A stretch of DNA of 64,000 nt from Nocardia terpenica (lineage in GTDB: Bacteria > Actinomycetota > Actinomycetes > Mycobacteriales > Mycobacteriaceae): contig NZ_JABMCZ010000002.1 in NCBI RefSeq assembly GCF_013186535.1, positions 930,001 to 994,000 of the forward strand, read 5' to 3'. The first letter of the stretch is position 1. Each line of letters begins with the position of its first letter. The notes below the pieces were generated by a model. The model saw nothing but the letters and a program-made list of their open reading frames with translations. It was not told where the DNA came from and did no database searches. The position numbers and the translations under genes were made by a program. Positions 48,759 to 56,704 of the stretch are shown in pieces.

Positions 48759-49685
48759 GTGACAGGCACCAACCCACTGCACAACGGCCCGGGACAGCAG
48801 CCGGGCAAGGCCGAGGAGACCGTGCAGTGGTGGTCGACACCGCCGGCGAACACCGGTCCGGGCACGCCGGTCACGGGCGCCGATCCGACGGTCCTGGGCG
48901 GAGCGCAGTTCAACGCCTACCCGCAACAGCCCTACGCGCCGCCGCAGCAGGGCTACCCGGGCCAGCCCTACGGCGCGCCCTACCAACAGGGTTATCCCGC
49001 ACAGCCGTTCACGCCGCCCCCGCCGCGGCGCGGCAACACCGGCTGGATCATCGCCGCAGTGATCGGGCTCGTGGTGGTCGTCGGCGTGGTGATCGGCGCC
49101 ATCGCGCTGACCGGCACGAGCGACGATCACAAGTCCGCGGTCGGACCCACCGTCGACAAGAAGAAGACCGACGGCAACTACTCGATGACCAACGTGACCA
49201 GCGCCTGCGCGCTCGTCGACCCCACGGTGCTGCGCAAGTGGGCCCCCAACCCGAAGGGCACGCCCGAACACACCGAGCGCCAGCCCGACACCAACTACGG
49301 CGGCGGCTCGCTGAGCTGCCGCGCCCAGTACGACGGCGCGGGCAAATACGGCAGCCAAGGCTCCGACCTCAAGCTGGACGCGGGCTTCGCCAGCCTGTAC
49401 GGCACCCCCGACTTCAACAACTGGAAGGACTACGACACCAAGACCACCGGCAGCGGCCGCTCCTCCGGCGCCATCACCGGCCTGGGCGAACAGGCGTACT
49501 ACGCCGTCTACGAGCAGAACTACTCCACCTTCACCTCCCTCGACTACACCTGCGCCGTCCTGGACTCCAACCTCTCCGCCAAGATCACCCTGAGCATCGA
49601 GTCCGCCACCCCCACCAACAGGGACGACATCGCCACCACCTGCAAGGACCAACTGAAAAAGGTCCTGACCACCCTCCACAAATAA
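48759..49685 (+). CDS. Membrane-anchored extracellular protein, unknown
   Basis: A 308-residue protein with a Gln/Pro/Tyr-rich cytoplasmic N-terminus (QPYAPPQQGYPGQPYGAPYQ), one transmembrane segment (WIIAAVIGLVVVVGVVIGAIAL) and an external domain of ~190 residues with four Cys (SACALVDPT, LSCRAQYDG, DYTCAVLD, ATTCKDQL), probably two disulfides. The external part recalls DUF3558-like actinobacterial proteins. A GTG at 48759 has GGAGG ten bases upstream. Function unknown. It is the last chromosomal gene before the tRNA where the integrated element begins. Confidence 0.75.
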   Translation: MTGTNPLHNGPGQQPGKAEETVQWWSTPPANTGPGTPVTGADPTVLGGAQFNAYPQQPYAPPQQGYPGQPYGAPYQQGYPAQPFTPPPPRRGNTGWIIAAVIGLVVVVGVVIGAIALTGTSDDHKSAVGPTVDKKKTDGNYSMTNVTSACALVDPTVLRKWAPNPKGTPEHTERQPDTNYGGGSLSCRAQYDGAGKYGSQGSDLKLDAGFASLYGTPDFNNWKDYDTKTTGSGRSSGAITGLGEQAYYAVYEQNYSTFTSLDYTCAVLDSNLSAKITLSIESATPTNRDDIATTCKDQLKKVLTTLHK

Positions 49686-49742
49686 CCCCCCTGACCAGCC
49701 CAATTTGGCCCACCCCGGGGTCCTACCGGTATATTGCTGAGC

Positions 49743-49827
49743 GGAGGATTCGCCTAGTGGCCTATGGCGCTCGCCTGGAACGCGGGTTGGGTTAACGCCC
49801 TCAGGGGTTCAAATCCCCTATCCTCCG
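49743..49827 (+). tRNA. tRNA-Ser (GGA)
   Basis: Acceptor GGAGGAT pairs with ATCCTCC, the anticodon stem CTCGC/GCGGG carries loop CTGGAAC with anticodon GGA at 49777-49779, a long variable arm follows, and the T-arm is AGGGG-TTCAAAT-CCCCT. Discriminator G at 49827; CCA is not encoded. The integrase gene lies 163 bp downstream, so the 3' end is the probable attachment site. Confidence 0.96.
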
Positions 49828-49989
49828 CTGGAGAACCTGCAGGTCGGGGGCAGATTTCGGTTTGCCCCCGGTTTGCGGTCAACGAGCGGTCAACAGGCTC
49901 AGACCATCTGGTTTGCTGGCGGCATTTCGAGGTCCCGTCGGGGCGGTTCGCGAGAACCGTCACTACTGGAAGTTCCTCGAGAGGTTTTC

Positions 49990-51216
49990 ATGGCTAGCAT
50001 CCGCGAGCGCACGCGTCGCGACGGCAGCTCCTACTACCAGATCCTGTATCGCTACCAGGGCTGTCAGCCCTCGGAGAAGTTCGACACCCGGCCCGAGGCC
50101 GAACGCTGGCTCGCCGTCCTGAACCGGGTCGGGGTCGTGGAGTGGCTGCGCATGCTCTACTCCACCGATACCGAGCCCGCCGACATCGTCTCGGTGCCCA
50201 CGGTCCATGAGATCTGCACCGAGATCATCGACGGCCTCACCGGCATCGAGAAGGGAACGCGCACCCGGTACAAGAGGATCCTCGTCAACGACATCGAACC
50301 GTTCTTTGGCGCGGATTCCCCCTGCACGGTGATCACCGATCTGACAATCCCGAAATGGGTCAACCATCTCGCCGAGAACGTCGGTAACGCCGCGAAGACG
50401 ATCGCCAACAAGCACGGTGTGCTGTTCCAGCTGTGTAAGGCGCTGGTGCGCCGCAAGCTGCTGCCCGAGAACCCGTGCGCGCATACGAAACTGCCGCGCG
50501 TGGTGCAGACGGAGATGGCATTCCTGGAACCCGACGAGTTCGCGGCACTGCTGGCGGCGTTACCGGAGCGGTGGCGGCTGCTGGTGGAGTTCCTGATCGC
50601 TTCGGGCGCGCGGTGGGGTGAGGTGACCGCGCTGCAGGTGCGCGATATCCACCGCACCAAACTCACCGCGCGCATCAACAAGGCGTGGAAGTACACCGGA
50701 AGCCAGCCAGTGTTGGGTGCGCCGAAGACCAAGAAGTCCACCCGCACCATCAACCTGCCCGACCATCTCGTCGCGCGACTACCCCTGGAAAGCCGCCATC
50801 CCGACGAGTGGCTGTTCGCGCTCGACGACAGCTCGCCGGTGCGGATCTGGTACTTCTACAAGGACGTGTGGGTGCCCACCCGCGACGCGCTCTCCCTGAT
50901 GAAGGGGGATCCGTTGAACGGCAAGAAGCCTCGCATCCACGACCTGCGGCACTCCTGCGCGGCCTGGATGCTCACCGCCGGAGTGCCGATCCACGTGGTG
51001 CAGGCCCATCTCGGGCACGAGTCGATCAAGACCACCGTGGACGTCTACGGGCACCTGGACCGCAATGCCGCCGCGTCGGCGGCAGCGGTGATCGGCGCGA
51101 ACCTCGCACCGCGCCAGCCTGATCCGGCACCGACCCCCGCGCCCACCCCGGACAGTGGCGGTTCGGCGGCGGTGTTGTTCTTCCCCACCCCGGCAGCGGA
51201 CGGGAAAGCGGCATAG
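49990..51216 (+). CDS. int: Tyrosine-recombinase integrase
   Basis: A 408-residue phage/ICE-type integrase. The N-terminal SAM-like arm-binding part (~1-60) and core-binding part (~70-170) precede the catalytic domain, whose residues are visible: Arg208 (ASGARWGEV), Lys near 248 (KTKKSTRTI), His317 and Arg320 (IHDLRHSCAAWM), His343 (LGHESIKTTV) and Tyr353 (VDVYGH). The ATG at 49990 has GAGAGG upstream. It lies downstream of tRNA-Ser in the same orientation, the usual layout of an element integrated in a tRNA 3' end. The tail after ~365 is Pro-rich. Confidence 0.94.
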   Translation: MASIRERTRRDGSSYYQILYRYQGCQPSEKFDTRPEAERWLAVLNRVGVVEWLRMLYSTDTEPADIVSVPTVHEICTEIIDGLTGIEKGTRTRYKRILVNDIEPFFGADSPCTVITDLTIPKWVNHLAENVGNAAKTIANKHGVLFQLCKALVRRKLLPENPCAHTKLPRVVQTEMAFLEPDEFAALLAALPERWRLLVEFLIASGARWGEVTALQVRDIHRTKLTARINKAWKYTGSQPVLGAPKTKKSTRTINLPDHLVARLPLESRHPDEWLFALDDSSPVRIWYFYKDVWVPTRDALSLMKGDPLNGKKPRIHDLRHSCAAWMLTAGVPIHVVQAHLGHESIKTTVDVYGHLDRNAAASAAAVIGANLAPRQPDPAPTPAPTPDSGGSAAVLFFPTPAADGKAA

Positions 51217-51218
51217 CG

Positions 51219-51791
51219 ATGGGAGACAACACGACTCGGTTCCCCGGCGCGCTGGACACCCTGCAGTATCAGGGCATCACCGAGCAGATGCCGCTGCCGT
51301 GGCAGGTGTTCACCGATTTCCTGGTGATCTCCGGAGCCCGGCTCGGCGAAGCCGCCGCGCTGGCCGACACCGACCTCGACCCGGGCTCTGGGGCGGGCCG
51401 GATCGCACGGGCCTGGCTGCCCGGCCCCGGCGGGTGGGTCCTGGCCGACTCACCGTGCCCGCGCAGGTTCGCGTTGCCGCAGAACCTGTTCGACCGCCTG
51501 GAAGTCGGCGGCAGCGGCGCGGAGTTGTTCCGAATCGACGGCACGTGCGGGCCGGGCTTGATGACCCGCTTCGTCGGGCAGGTGTGGCGGCCAGCGGTCG
51601 ACGCGGTCGTCGACACCCTGCTGGGCGGTCGGCGGCCCGCTGTGGCCGCGCTGCGTACCACGTGCGGGCTGTGGCTGGCCGAAGCGGGCGTGCCCTGGAC
51701 GGTGATCGCCGCGCAACTCGGCTACCGCGATGTCGCCTCGTTCGCGCGCCGCAATCTCGACCTGCTCGCACCGACCGCCCACGCGCAGTAG
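51219..51791 (+). CDS. Catalytically degenerate tyrosine-recombinase-like protein
   Basis: A 190-residue protein matching only the catalytic-domain half of an integrase. Arg41 is retained (FLVISGARLGEAAALADTD), and LRTTCGLWLAEAGVPWTVIAAQLGYRD aligns with HDLRHSCAAWMLTAGVPIHVVQAHLGHES of the neighbour. The box-II His is Ala143, the late His is Tyr169, and no Tyr is found at the nucleophile position. It starts two bases after the integrase stop. It cannot be a recombinase by itself; it may help or inhibit the active integrase, or be a decaying duplicate. Confidence 0.8.
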   Translation: MGDNTTRFPGALDTLQYQGITEQMPLPWQVFTDFLVISGARLGEAAALADTDLDPGSGAGRIARAWLPGPGGWVLADSPCPRRFALPQNLFDRLEVGGSGAELFRIDGTCGPGLMTRFVGQVWRPAVDAVVDTLLGGRRPAVAALRTTCGLWLAEAGVPWTVIAAQLGYRDVASFARRNLDLLAPTAHAQ

Positions 51792-51865
51792 ACACCGGCC
51801 AGGTCGGGCGCGGACCTGCGCGCCCGGCCTGTTGCCGCGCAACGTTTTCCGGCCTGATCAGCGCG

Positions 51866-51904
51866 TTGACTTCGTGGCTGGTCAGAGCGTTCATGGTGTC
51901 GCAC
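51866..51904 (+). promoter_or_regulatory. 39-bp promoter-like repeat, copy 1
   Basis: Starts TTGACTTCGTGGCTGG and ends AGAGCGTTCATGGTGTCGC. TTGACT is a good -35 candidate, and GTTCAT 17 bases later is in -10 position. It ends ~35 bp before the small gene at 51940. Copies 2 and 3 have identical spacing. Confidence 0.65.
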
Positions 51905-51939
51905 GGAACGAAAACAGCACCGACAGAAAGTGATTCGAG

Positions 51940-52161
51940 ATGACCGACACCCCCACCGATCGAGAACTGACCGACCTGCTCCGCGAGCTGGGCGAGATCA
52001 TCGACGGCCACAACGCCCTCGACATCAAAGCCCACGGGCAGCGCGCCGTATCATATTGGGTGCTGGAGGCTCCCCGGCGCGGCCAGGAAATGGCCGCCTA
52101 CGCACAGAAACTGCAGCGAGCCGCCGAGATCACCACGATCCTCGCCCGCGCCGGCGAGTAG
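51940..52161 (+). CDS. Small hypothetical protein, 73 residues
   Basis: A 73-residue, mostly helical, charged protein (DRELTDLLRELGEIIDGHNA, YWVLEAPRRGQEMAAYAQKL, RAAEITTILARAGE). The last part could form a helical hairpin. It is the first gene behind the 39-bp promoter-like repeat copy 1 and lies downstream of the two recombinase genes, where excisionase or regulatory proteins of integrated elements are often found; it is not similar enough to any of these for me to name it. Confidence 0.65.
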   Translation: MTDTPTDRELTDLLRELGEIIDGHNALDIKAHGQRAVSYWVLEAPRRGQEMAAYAQKLQRAAEITTILARAGE

Positions 52162-52262
52162 CAGGCCCCCTCAGCCTCGCCGCCCCGGTACGACCGCGGG
52201 CGGCGGGTCCCGTTGCGGCCCTTCTGGTGTGGATTCGGCGGAGACATTCCGGTTGGACTCGA

Positions 52263-53090
52263 CTAGCGCTCGGCAGCTGAACTTTGCTCGGAAGCCTCGC
52301 CTGCCCGCCGGTCGAGAATGCGGAAGATCTCCGACGCTAGACTGAGCGCCGAGAGTGTCACCCACACAATGGCTGTGTCGTTCGCCGACAACCGGACAAC
52401 GTGTTTGTCGAGCTCGGCGACATGGACTGTCTCAGCGCTGGAAAACCCATGAATCGCCCAGCCTCGACCATGTGCAAATCCGGAGCACAGCCGCCAGGCA
52501 AAGAGGATCTGCAGAGCCCCTGCCGCGTGCTGGTCCGTGTACTTCACTGCCACCGTACTGCTGTGGCCTCTGCGTATTTCGGCGACGGCGACGCCAGCGG
52601 TCCGCCGTGCCACATCTTCCAGCCCACGCAGAGTTGATTCTTTCTTGCCGTCCTCGATCGTTCCGAGTGCCCCTGGCGCCTGGAGTGCCCGGTCGGCATC
52701 CAGGCAATTCTGCGCCCACCACCGAAGGGCCCGCTCCACCCGAGTAGACCGCTCATCCGGATGCACGATCCAATACCCGATCGACAGATTCTCCAACGCG
52801 CCGCGAGCGAGGCTGAATGGTGCCGAGATGCTGAGTACGGGACCATCGACGACATGTGACTTCAGCGCATGTAGATGGTCCAAGCCCGAGGCCAGACACG
52901 ATCTGACAGCCGCAGTAACCGAGTAGGACAAGGGCCGGAACACTGCGTCGTCACCCGCCAGCACAGAGCCGGGAGCGGACTGAAACGCGCGAGCTGAGCG
53001 GACACGCTCCAGCGCATCGTCGATGTCGGGACCGACGTCATTCCATATGGCGTCGATCACCTCACCGGGCAGATCTTCCGGTTCGGGCAT
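52263..53090 (-). CDS. Hypothetical protein, helical
   Basis: A 275-residue soluble protein rich in Ala, Arg and Leu, without transmembrane helices. Landmarks are LASGLDHLHALKSHVVDG, FSLARGALENLSIGYWIVHPDERSTRVERALRWW and WRLCSGFAHGRGWAIHG. The FSLARGALENLSIGYWI and SGFAHG segments recall families of helical proteins found near mobile elements, but I cannot name one. Base composition is somewhat lower in GC than the flanking sulfur genes. No partner gene is coupled to it. Confidence 0.65.
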   Translation of the reverse strand: MPEPEDLPGEVIDAIWNDVGPDIDDALERVRSARAFQSAPGSVLAGDDAVFRPLSYSVTAAVRSCLASGLDHLHALKSHVVDGPVLSISAPFSLARGALENLSIGYWIVHPDERSTRVERALRWWAQNCLDADRALQAPGALGTIEDGKKESTLRGLEDVARRTAGVAVAEIRRGHSSTVAVKYTDQHAAGALQILFAWRLCSGFAHGRGWAIHGFSSAETVHVAELDKHVVRLSANDTAIVWVTLSALSLASEIFRILDRRAGEASEQSSAAER

Positions 53091-53347
53091 GAAACCAGTG
53101 AATCACCGAACTTGCCATCTTCCTAAGGGAATTCGATGGTGTGAATCATCAGTCTGGACTGCCGCAGATACTGCCGTCGGATTGACCAGCGTAGCCACGA
53201 TGCGCCTTCTCGTACGCGACCCGTCGGGCGTCGTAGTCGAACATCGAAAAGCATTATCCTCCTGGCCGGTTCCAGCTTCCAACCCCGGACACCACCCGCC
53301 GGTAGTAGTTGCGGTGGTGGTGTTCGAGGCAGGCTGCTGGCGCGGAG
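53091..53347. other. Intergenic interval without supported gene
   Basis: This 257-bp stretch between two minus-strand genes has no frame with a start, ribosome-binding site and protein-like composition that I can support. No repeat or palindrome stands out. Confidence 0.5.
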
Positions 53348-54091
53348 TCAGGCGTTGGGGATCATGTACCGCTTGGGAGCCTCGCAGATCTTCACCGCGA
53401 TTCCGTCGGCTACGAGCTTTTCTAGCGCGTTGGCCACCGCGCCGACCGAGCGGCCGAGGTCTTTCCCGATCGCGGTAGGCCCGAATTCCCTTCCCGCGCA
53501 GTCGCGCAGGAACTCCTCGACCATCCCGCGCAGTCCGCCCGGCGGCAGCCGCTTGCCCTGCGCGGCGGGGGCGGGAGCCGTCGTCGGCTCGGCCGTCTCC
53601 GTGTCGGCGGGAGCGTCCGGGGCAGGCTCGGTCGTGTCAGGTTCCGGCTGCTCCTCCTGCTCCAGGGTGGCGGAAGGAGCGGTGTCCGGGGCGGTGTCGG
53701 TCGCTACGGCCTCGTCGGCGGGCTCGGCGGGTGCTTGCGCCTCAGCCGGTTCCGGCGCGGACTCGGTCGCCTCAGCGGGCGTGGTGGGCTGGCCAGTGAG
53801 TCCCGCGCGCGCCTCGGTCTCGTCGGTGGCGGGGGTCTCGGCGGATGCGCTGTCGGCGGCGGGGGTGTGCGGCCACCAGCGGTCGGCGGGCCGCTGCGCC
53901 GACCCGTCGGCCTCGCCTTCGGTGCGGTAGGCGGTGCCGGTGCGCTCCAGGGCGACCAGCAGCTTGCGGGCGGTCGAGCCCCCGATCCCCGCAGTCTCGG
54001 CGAGGCCCTTCGCCGTCGATCCCGGGGCTTGCTGCAGTGCTGCCCACAGCTTCTCGGCGGTCGGGGTCGCGGTCGCGGTAGCGGCAGTCAT
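53348..54091 (-). CDS. Two winged-helix domains joined by acidic Pro/Ala linker
   Basis: A 247-residue protein with an N-terminal helix-turn-helix (~5-65, APGSTAKGLAETAGIGGSTARKLLVALERTG), an extended linker (~75-175) rich in Ala, Pro, Glu and Thr (AEATESAPEPAEAQAPAEPA), and a second winged-helix-like domain (~180-245, FGPTAIGKDLGRSVGAVANALEKLVADG). The arrangement suggests a DNA-binding protein that bridges two sites. GAGGAGA lies just before the ATG at 54091. Promoter-like repeat copy 2 lies ~70 bp upstream on the same strand. It may be the element's main regulator; this is inference. Confidence 0.75.
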   Translation of the reverse strand: MTAATATATPTAEKLWAALQQAPGSTAKGLAETAGIGGSTARKLLVALERTGTAYRTEGEADGSAQRPADRWWPHTPAADSASAETPATDETEARAGLTGQPTTPAEATESAPEPAEAQAPAEPADEAVATDTAPDTAPSATLEQEEQPEPDTTEPAPDAPADTETAEPTTAPAPAAQGKRLPPGGLRGMVEEFLRDCAGREFGPTAIGKDLGRSVGAVANALEKLVADGIAVKICEAPKRYMIPNA

Positions 54092-54160
54092 GAGGTCTCC
54101 TCGTGCTAGTTCGGTTGGTGTGCAACCCGTTCCGGGTTGGTAGCCGCCGGTGTGCTCGGC

Positions 54161-54198
54161 TACGACACCATGAACGCTCTCCCTCGCTACGAAGTCAA
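54161..54198 (-). promoter_or_regulatory. 39-bp promoter-like repeat, copy 2
   Basis: On the minus strand it starts TTGACTTCGTAGCGAGG and continues AGAGCGTTCATGGTGTCG. The first ten bases and the last eighteen equal copy 1, with the same spacing. It points towards the two-domain winged-helix gene. Confidence 0.65.
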
Positions 54199-54253
54199 GT
54201 CGCCGACAAATCCAATAACGTTGCACAGCAATGCTTTTCGTCGAAATTACGAG

Positions 54254-54292
54254 TTGCGTTCCCAGTGGAACAGAGCGTTCATGGTGTGGCAC
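54254..54292 (+). promoter_or_regulatory. 39-bp promoter-like repeat, copy 3
   Basis: Starts TTGCGTTCCCAGTGG and ends AGAGCGTTCATGGTGTGGC, with the same spacing as copies 1 and 2. It lies ~30 bp before the gene at 54322, whose GGAGG follows directly. Confidence 0.6.
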
Positions 54293-54321
54293 CACCAACC
54301 GTCCCGAAGGAGGCACGAAAC

Positions 54322-54618
54322 GTGACCGGCACGAATACGACCTACGAGCACTTCATCTACGGGCCTACCGAGCAGGCGCTGGCCCGCGTCGCCGACGAAC
54401 TGACTGCCGCCGGGTACCTCGTGCTCGACCCGCCCGACTTCGATTCCTGGCGCGCAGACCGAGATCCCGGCATCGGCTGGGGCCTGACCGCCTACGGATC
54501 GCTGGACAAGGCGTTCGCCGACGCAGGACGCGACGACATCGAAGCCGCTTGCACCAAGCACGGCGCGCGTTACGACGGGGGCGGATGCTTCATCGCGCCG
54601 CCCAACCCCCGCGACTGA
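54322..54618 (+). CDS. Hypothetical protein, RraB-like outline
   Basis: A 98-residue protein. The N-terminal part FIYGPTEQALARVADELTAAGYLVL, the middle DPGIGWGLTAYGSLDKAFADAGRDDIEAACTKHG and the end ARYDGGGCFI recall the outline of RraB-type proteins (ribonuclease-E regulators), with a YDG-G motif close to the C-terminus. The match is by eye and weak. GGAGG eight bases before the GTG at 54322 sets the start. It is one of three genes downstream of the 39-bp promoter-like repeat. Confidence 0.6.
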   Translation: MTGTNTTYEHFIYGPTEQALARVADELTAAGYLVLDPPDFDSWRADRDPGIGWGLTAYGSLDKAFADAGRDDIEAACTKHGARYDGGGCFIAPPNPRD

Positions 54619-54704
54619 AGCGGGATCAAACGCGACGGCGGGTCGGTCAGGCCCGCCGCGCGGAGGAACCCACCGCAGGCCCGTAGACCGGCGGCGCGCC
54701 GTAC

Positions 54705-55094
54705 TTGCGTCGACAGCCCGTGCGAGCCGCGCCTATCGTGCACCAATACCGCGCGCTGCTGGCCCTGGGCACCGACCCCACCGCACTGCACAGCCCACCC
54801 GCCGACACGCCGATCACTCTGGCCCGGCTCCTGCGCGGGCTGCTACCGCTGGCCGAGACCGCCGAAAGGTGGGACCTGGACTACAACGCCCTCTACAACC
54901 ACGGCGCACCCGGAGCGGACCAACGCCTGCGACGACTCGGTGGCGACCCGATCACCGCCGACCGCCACGACATCGAAGACCTGAACGCCACCGGCGGCGA
55001 CCTCATCGCCGACCTCGGCGACACCGAGAAGGCCTTCACCGGATTCGGCTGCGTCGGAGAACTATTCACCGCCGTCGCCACCGGCGACCACTGA
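54705..55094 (+). CDS. Hypothetical protein, 129 residues
   Basis: A soluble protein of up to 129 residues. The N-terminal half is helical (VHQYRALLALGTDPTALHSP, LARLLRGLLPLAETAERWDLDY), and the rest is acidic with a Gly-rich tail (DLGDTEKAFTGFGCVGELFTAVATG). The LDKAF/TEKAFxGFG segment is faintly similar to the preceding gene's SLDKAFADAG, hinting at related folds. The start is unclear: TTG at 54705 or GTGs at 54720 and 54735. Confidence 0.5.
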   Translation: MRRQPVRAAPIVHQYRALLALGTDPTALHSPPADTPITLARLLRGLLPLAETAERWDLDYNALYNHGAPGADQRLRRLGGDPITADRHDIEDLNATGGDLIADLGDTEKAFTGFGCVGELFTAVATGDH

Positions 55095-55137
55095 AATTCT
55101 GTCGACGACCACTGGCCGCAGCGTCTACCGTCCGGCC

Positions 55138-55680
55138 ATGCCCGCGACCACCACACCCGACTCCAAACAGACCGCAGTTCGTCTACGACCGCTGCAGCAC
55201 TGCGACGAGCACATGGTCCGCGCCGCACACGAAACCATGGCCCGCGACGACGACTTCCCCTTCGCGCTCGGCCTCACCCCCGCGATGGCATGGCCGCAAT
55301 ACCTCGCCACCCTCGACGACTACCGGCAGGGAATCAACCTGCCGCCCGGCATCGTGCCCGCCACCTTCCTCGTCGCCGTCGCCGGGGACGAGATCGTGGG
55401 CCGCACCTCGATCCGCCACACCCTCAACGACTTTCTGCGCCGGCGCGGCGGCCACATCGGCTACGCCGTACTCCCCCAGCACCGGCAACGCGGCTACGGC
55501 ACCGAGATCCTGCGCCAATCCCTCCCGATCGCCCGCCAGCTCGGCATCGACGACGTCTTCATCACCTGCGACGACACCAACACCGCCTCCGCCCGCATCA
55601 TCGAAACCTGCGGCGGCACACTGGAATCCATCGCGCCCTGGACCGACGGCACCCTCCAGCGCAGCTACTGGATCCACTGA
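55138..55680 (+). CDS. GNAT-family N-acetyltransferase
   Basis: A 180-residue GNAT protein. The acetyl-CoA loop is visible as AVLPQHRQRGYGTEILRQSLPIARQ, preceded by VGRTSIRHTLNDFLRRRGGHIGYAVLP and followed by ITCDDTNTASARIIETCGGTLE, the typical FA-box for RimI/RimL-like small GNATs. The order of these motifs matches proteins annotated as N-acetyltransferase of unknown specificity. The ATG at 55138 starts a normal N-terminus. It is in the same orientation as the two preceding small genes. Confidence 0.88.
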   Translation: MPATTTPDSKQTAVRLRPLQHCDEHMVRAAHETMARDDDFPFALGLTPAMAWPQYLATLDDYRQGINLPPGIVPATFLVAVAGDEIVGRTSIRHTLNDFLRRRGGHIGYAVLPQHRQRGYGTEILRQSLPIARQLGIDDVFITCDDTNTASARIIETCGGTLESIAPWTDGTLQRSYWIH

Positions 55681-55714
55681 CCACCCCCGGCTGCTGGCGC
55701 GCCGTGCCGTCTCG

Positions 55715-56599
55715 TTATTGGACTGGTCCGGGGAGGGTGTTGAGGTAGGCCGTGAACTCGTCGCTGGGCCGGATCGAGTTGGTGTTGTCGCGGCGAGTGA
55801 TGGTGGCCGCCAGCCCCAGACGCCCGTTCCGCCAGAAGTACACGTGTGGGCTGATCGGCCAGGGCTGCTCCTCATAATTGTGGCCCGCGATCTGCGCCAA
55901 CAACGTGACCTGCTGGACCACCCGGACATCCACGACGGGGTAGGCGTACAGCCACTCCTTGGACGGCATGATCACCACCGCCGCCCCGTCCGGGCCGGTG
56001 ACCGGGTATTCCCCGAGCCAGAGCGCGTGCGCGGTCAGGTATTCCGGGCCGGACAGCAGCGACAGCGGCGGAAGCCCCTCGCCCATCGGCACATCCATGT
56101 ACTCGCTGGCGATCTCGACACCGCCGTCGGCGCGCACGTTGTGCTCGCCCAGGGCGAACAGGTCGTATTCGCCGATCGGCCAGTCCCGCAGCATGTCGTA
56201 GGTGACCGAGACGACCGTGTGCACGCGATCGATTAGCACCCGCTGCACCAGCCCCGGCGCCACGATCCGCCGCACCGTGCCGACCCCGCCCCCTGCCGCG
56301 CCATCGAGCCTGGTCCTGATCAATCCTCGCATGACCGCGAAATCGCCGTAGTCCAGCGGATCCTCGGCATCCATCATCGCGGCGACCACCCCGGTGTCGA
56401 ATAAGTCACCGATCACACTCGGCCACTGCTCCCGCGGGTGGACCACCAGCTCCCGCCGGATCGTGTCCAGCTCTCGGCGGAACGAATACGGGCCGATCAA
56501 CTCCACGACACCGAGAGCAAGCCAACGGCACACATACCCACGCTCCCGCGCCGCCGACACCAGAACCTCCACCACCGGGTCACTGGATCGCTCGGACAT
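55715..56599 (-). CDS. Hypothetical protein, 294 residues
   Basis: A soluble protein with the outline of DUF1444-like actinobacterial proteins: PYSFRRELDTIRRELVVHPREQWPSVIGDLFD, then VLIDRVHTVVSVTYDMLRDWPI and VQQVTLLAQIAGHNYEEQPWPISPHVYFWRNG. No catalytic motif is evident. The ATG at 56599 has GAGAGG eight bases upstream; a GTG two codons earlier is too close to it. It is flanked by a GNAT and a Nudix-GNAT gene. I do not recognise the family with certainty. Confidence 0.65.
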   Translation of the reverse strand: MSERSSDPVVEVLVSAARERGYVCRWLALGVVELIGPYSFRRELDTIRRELVVHPREQWPSVIGDLFDTGVVAAMMDAEDPLDYGDFAVMRGLIRTRLDGAAGGGVGTVRRIVAPGLVQRVLIDRVHTVVSVTYDMLRDWPIGEYDLFALGEHNVRADGGVEIASEYMDVPMGEGLPPLSLLSGPEYLTAHALWLGEYPVTGPDGAAVVIMPSKEWLYAYPVVDVRVVQQVTLLAQIAGHNYEEQPWPISPHVYFWRNGRLGLAATITRRDNTNSIRPSDEFTAYLNTLPGPVQ

Positions 56600-56704
56600 C
56601 GGCACACCCTCTCAGTGAATTGGCCAGGGCCGCAGCAGGTATCGACCCGCATCCGATTGTGACCCCACCTACCGACAGAAACCCCTCGCCACGGCGGCGA
56701 GAGC

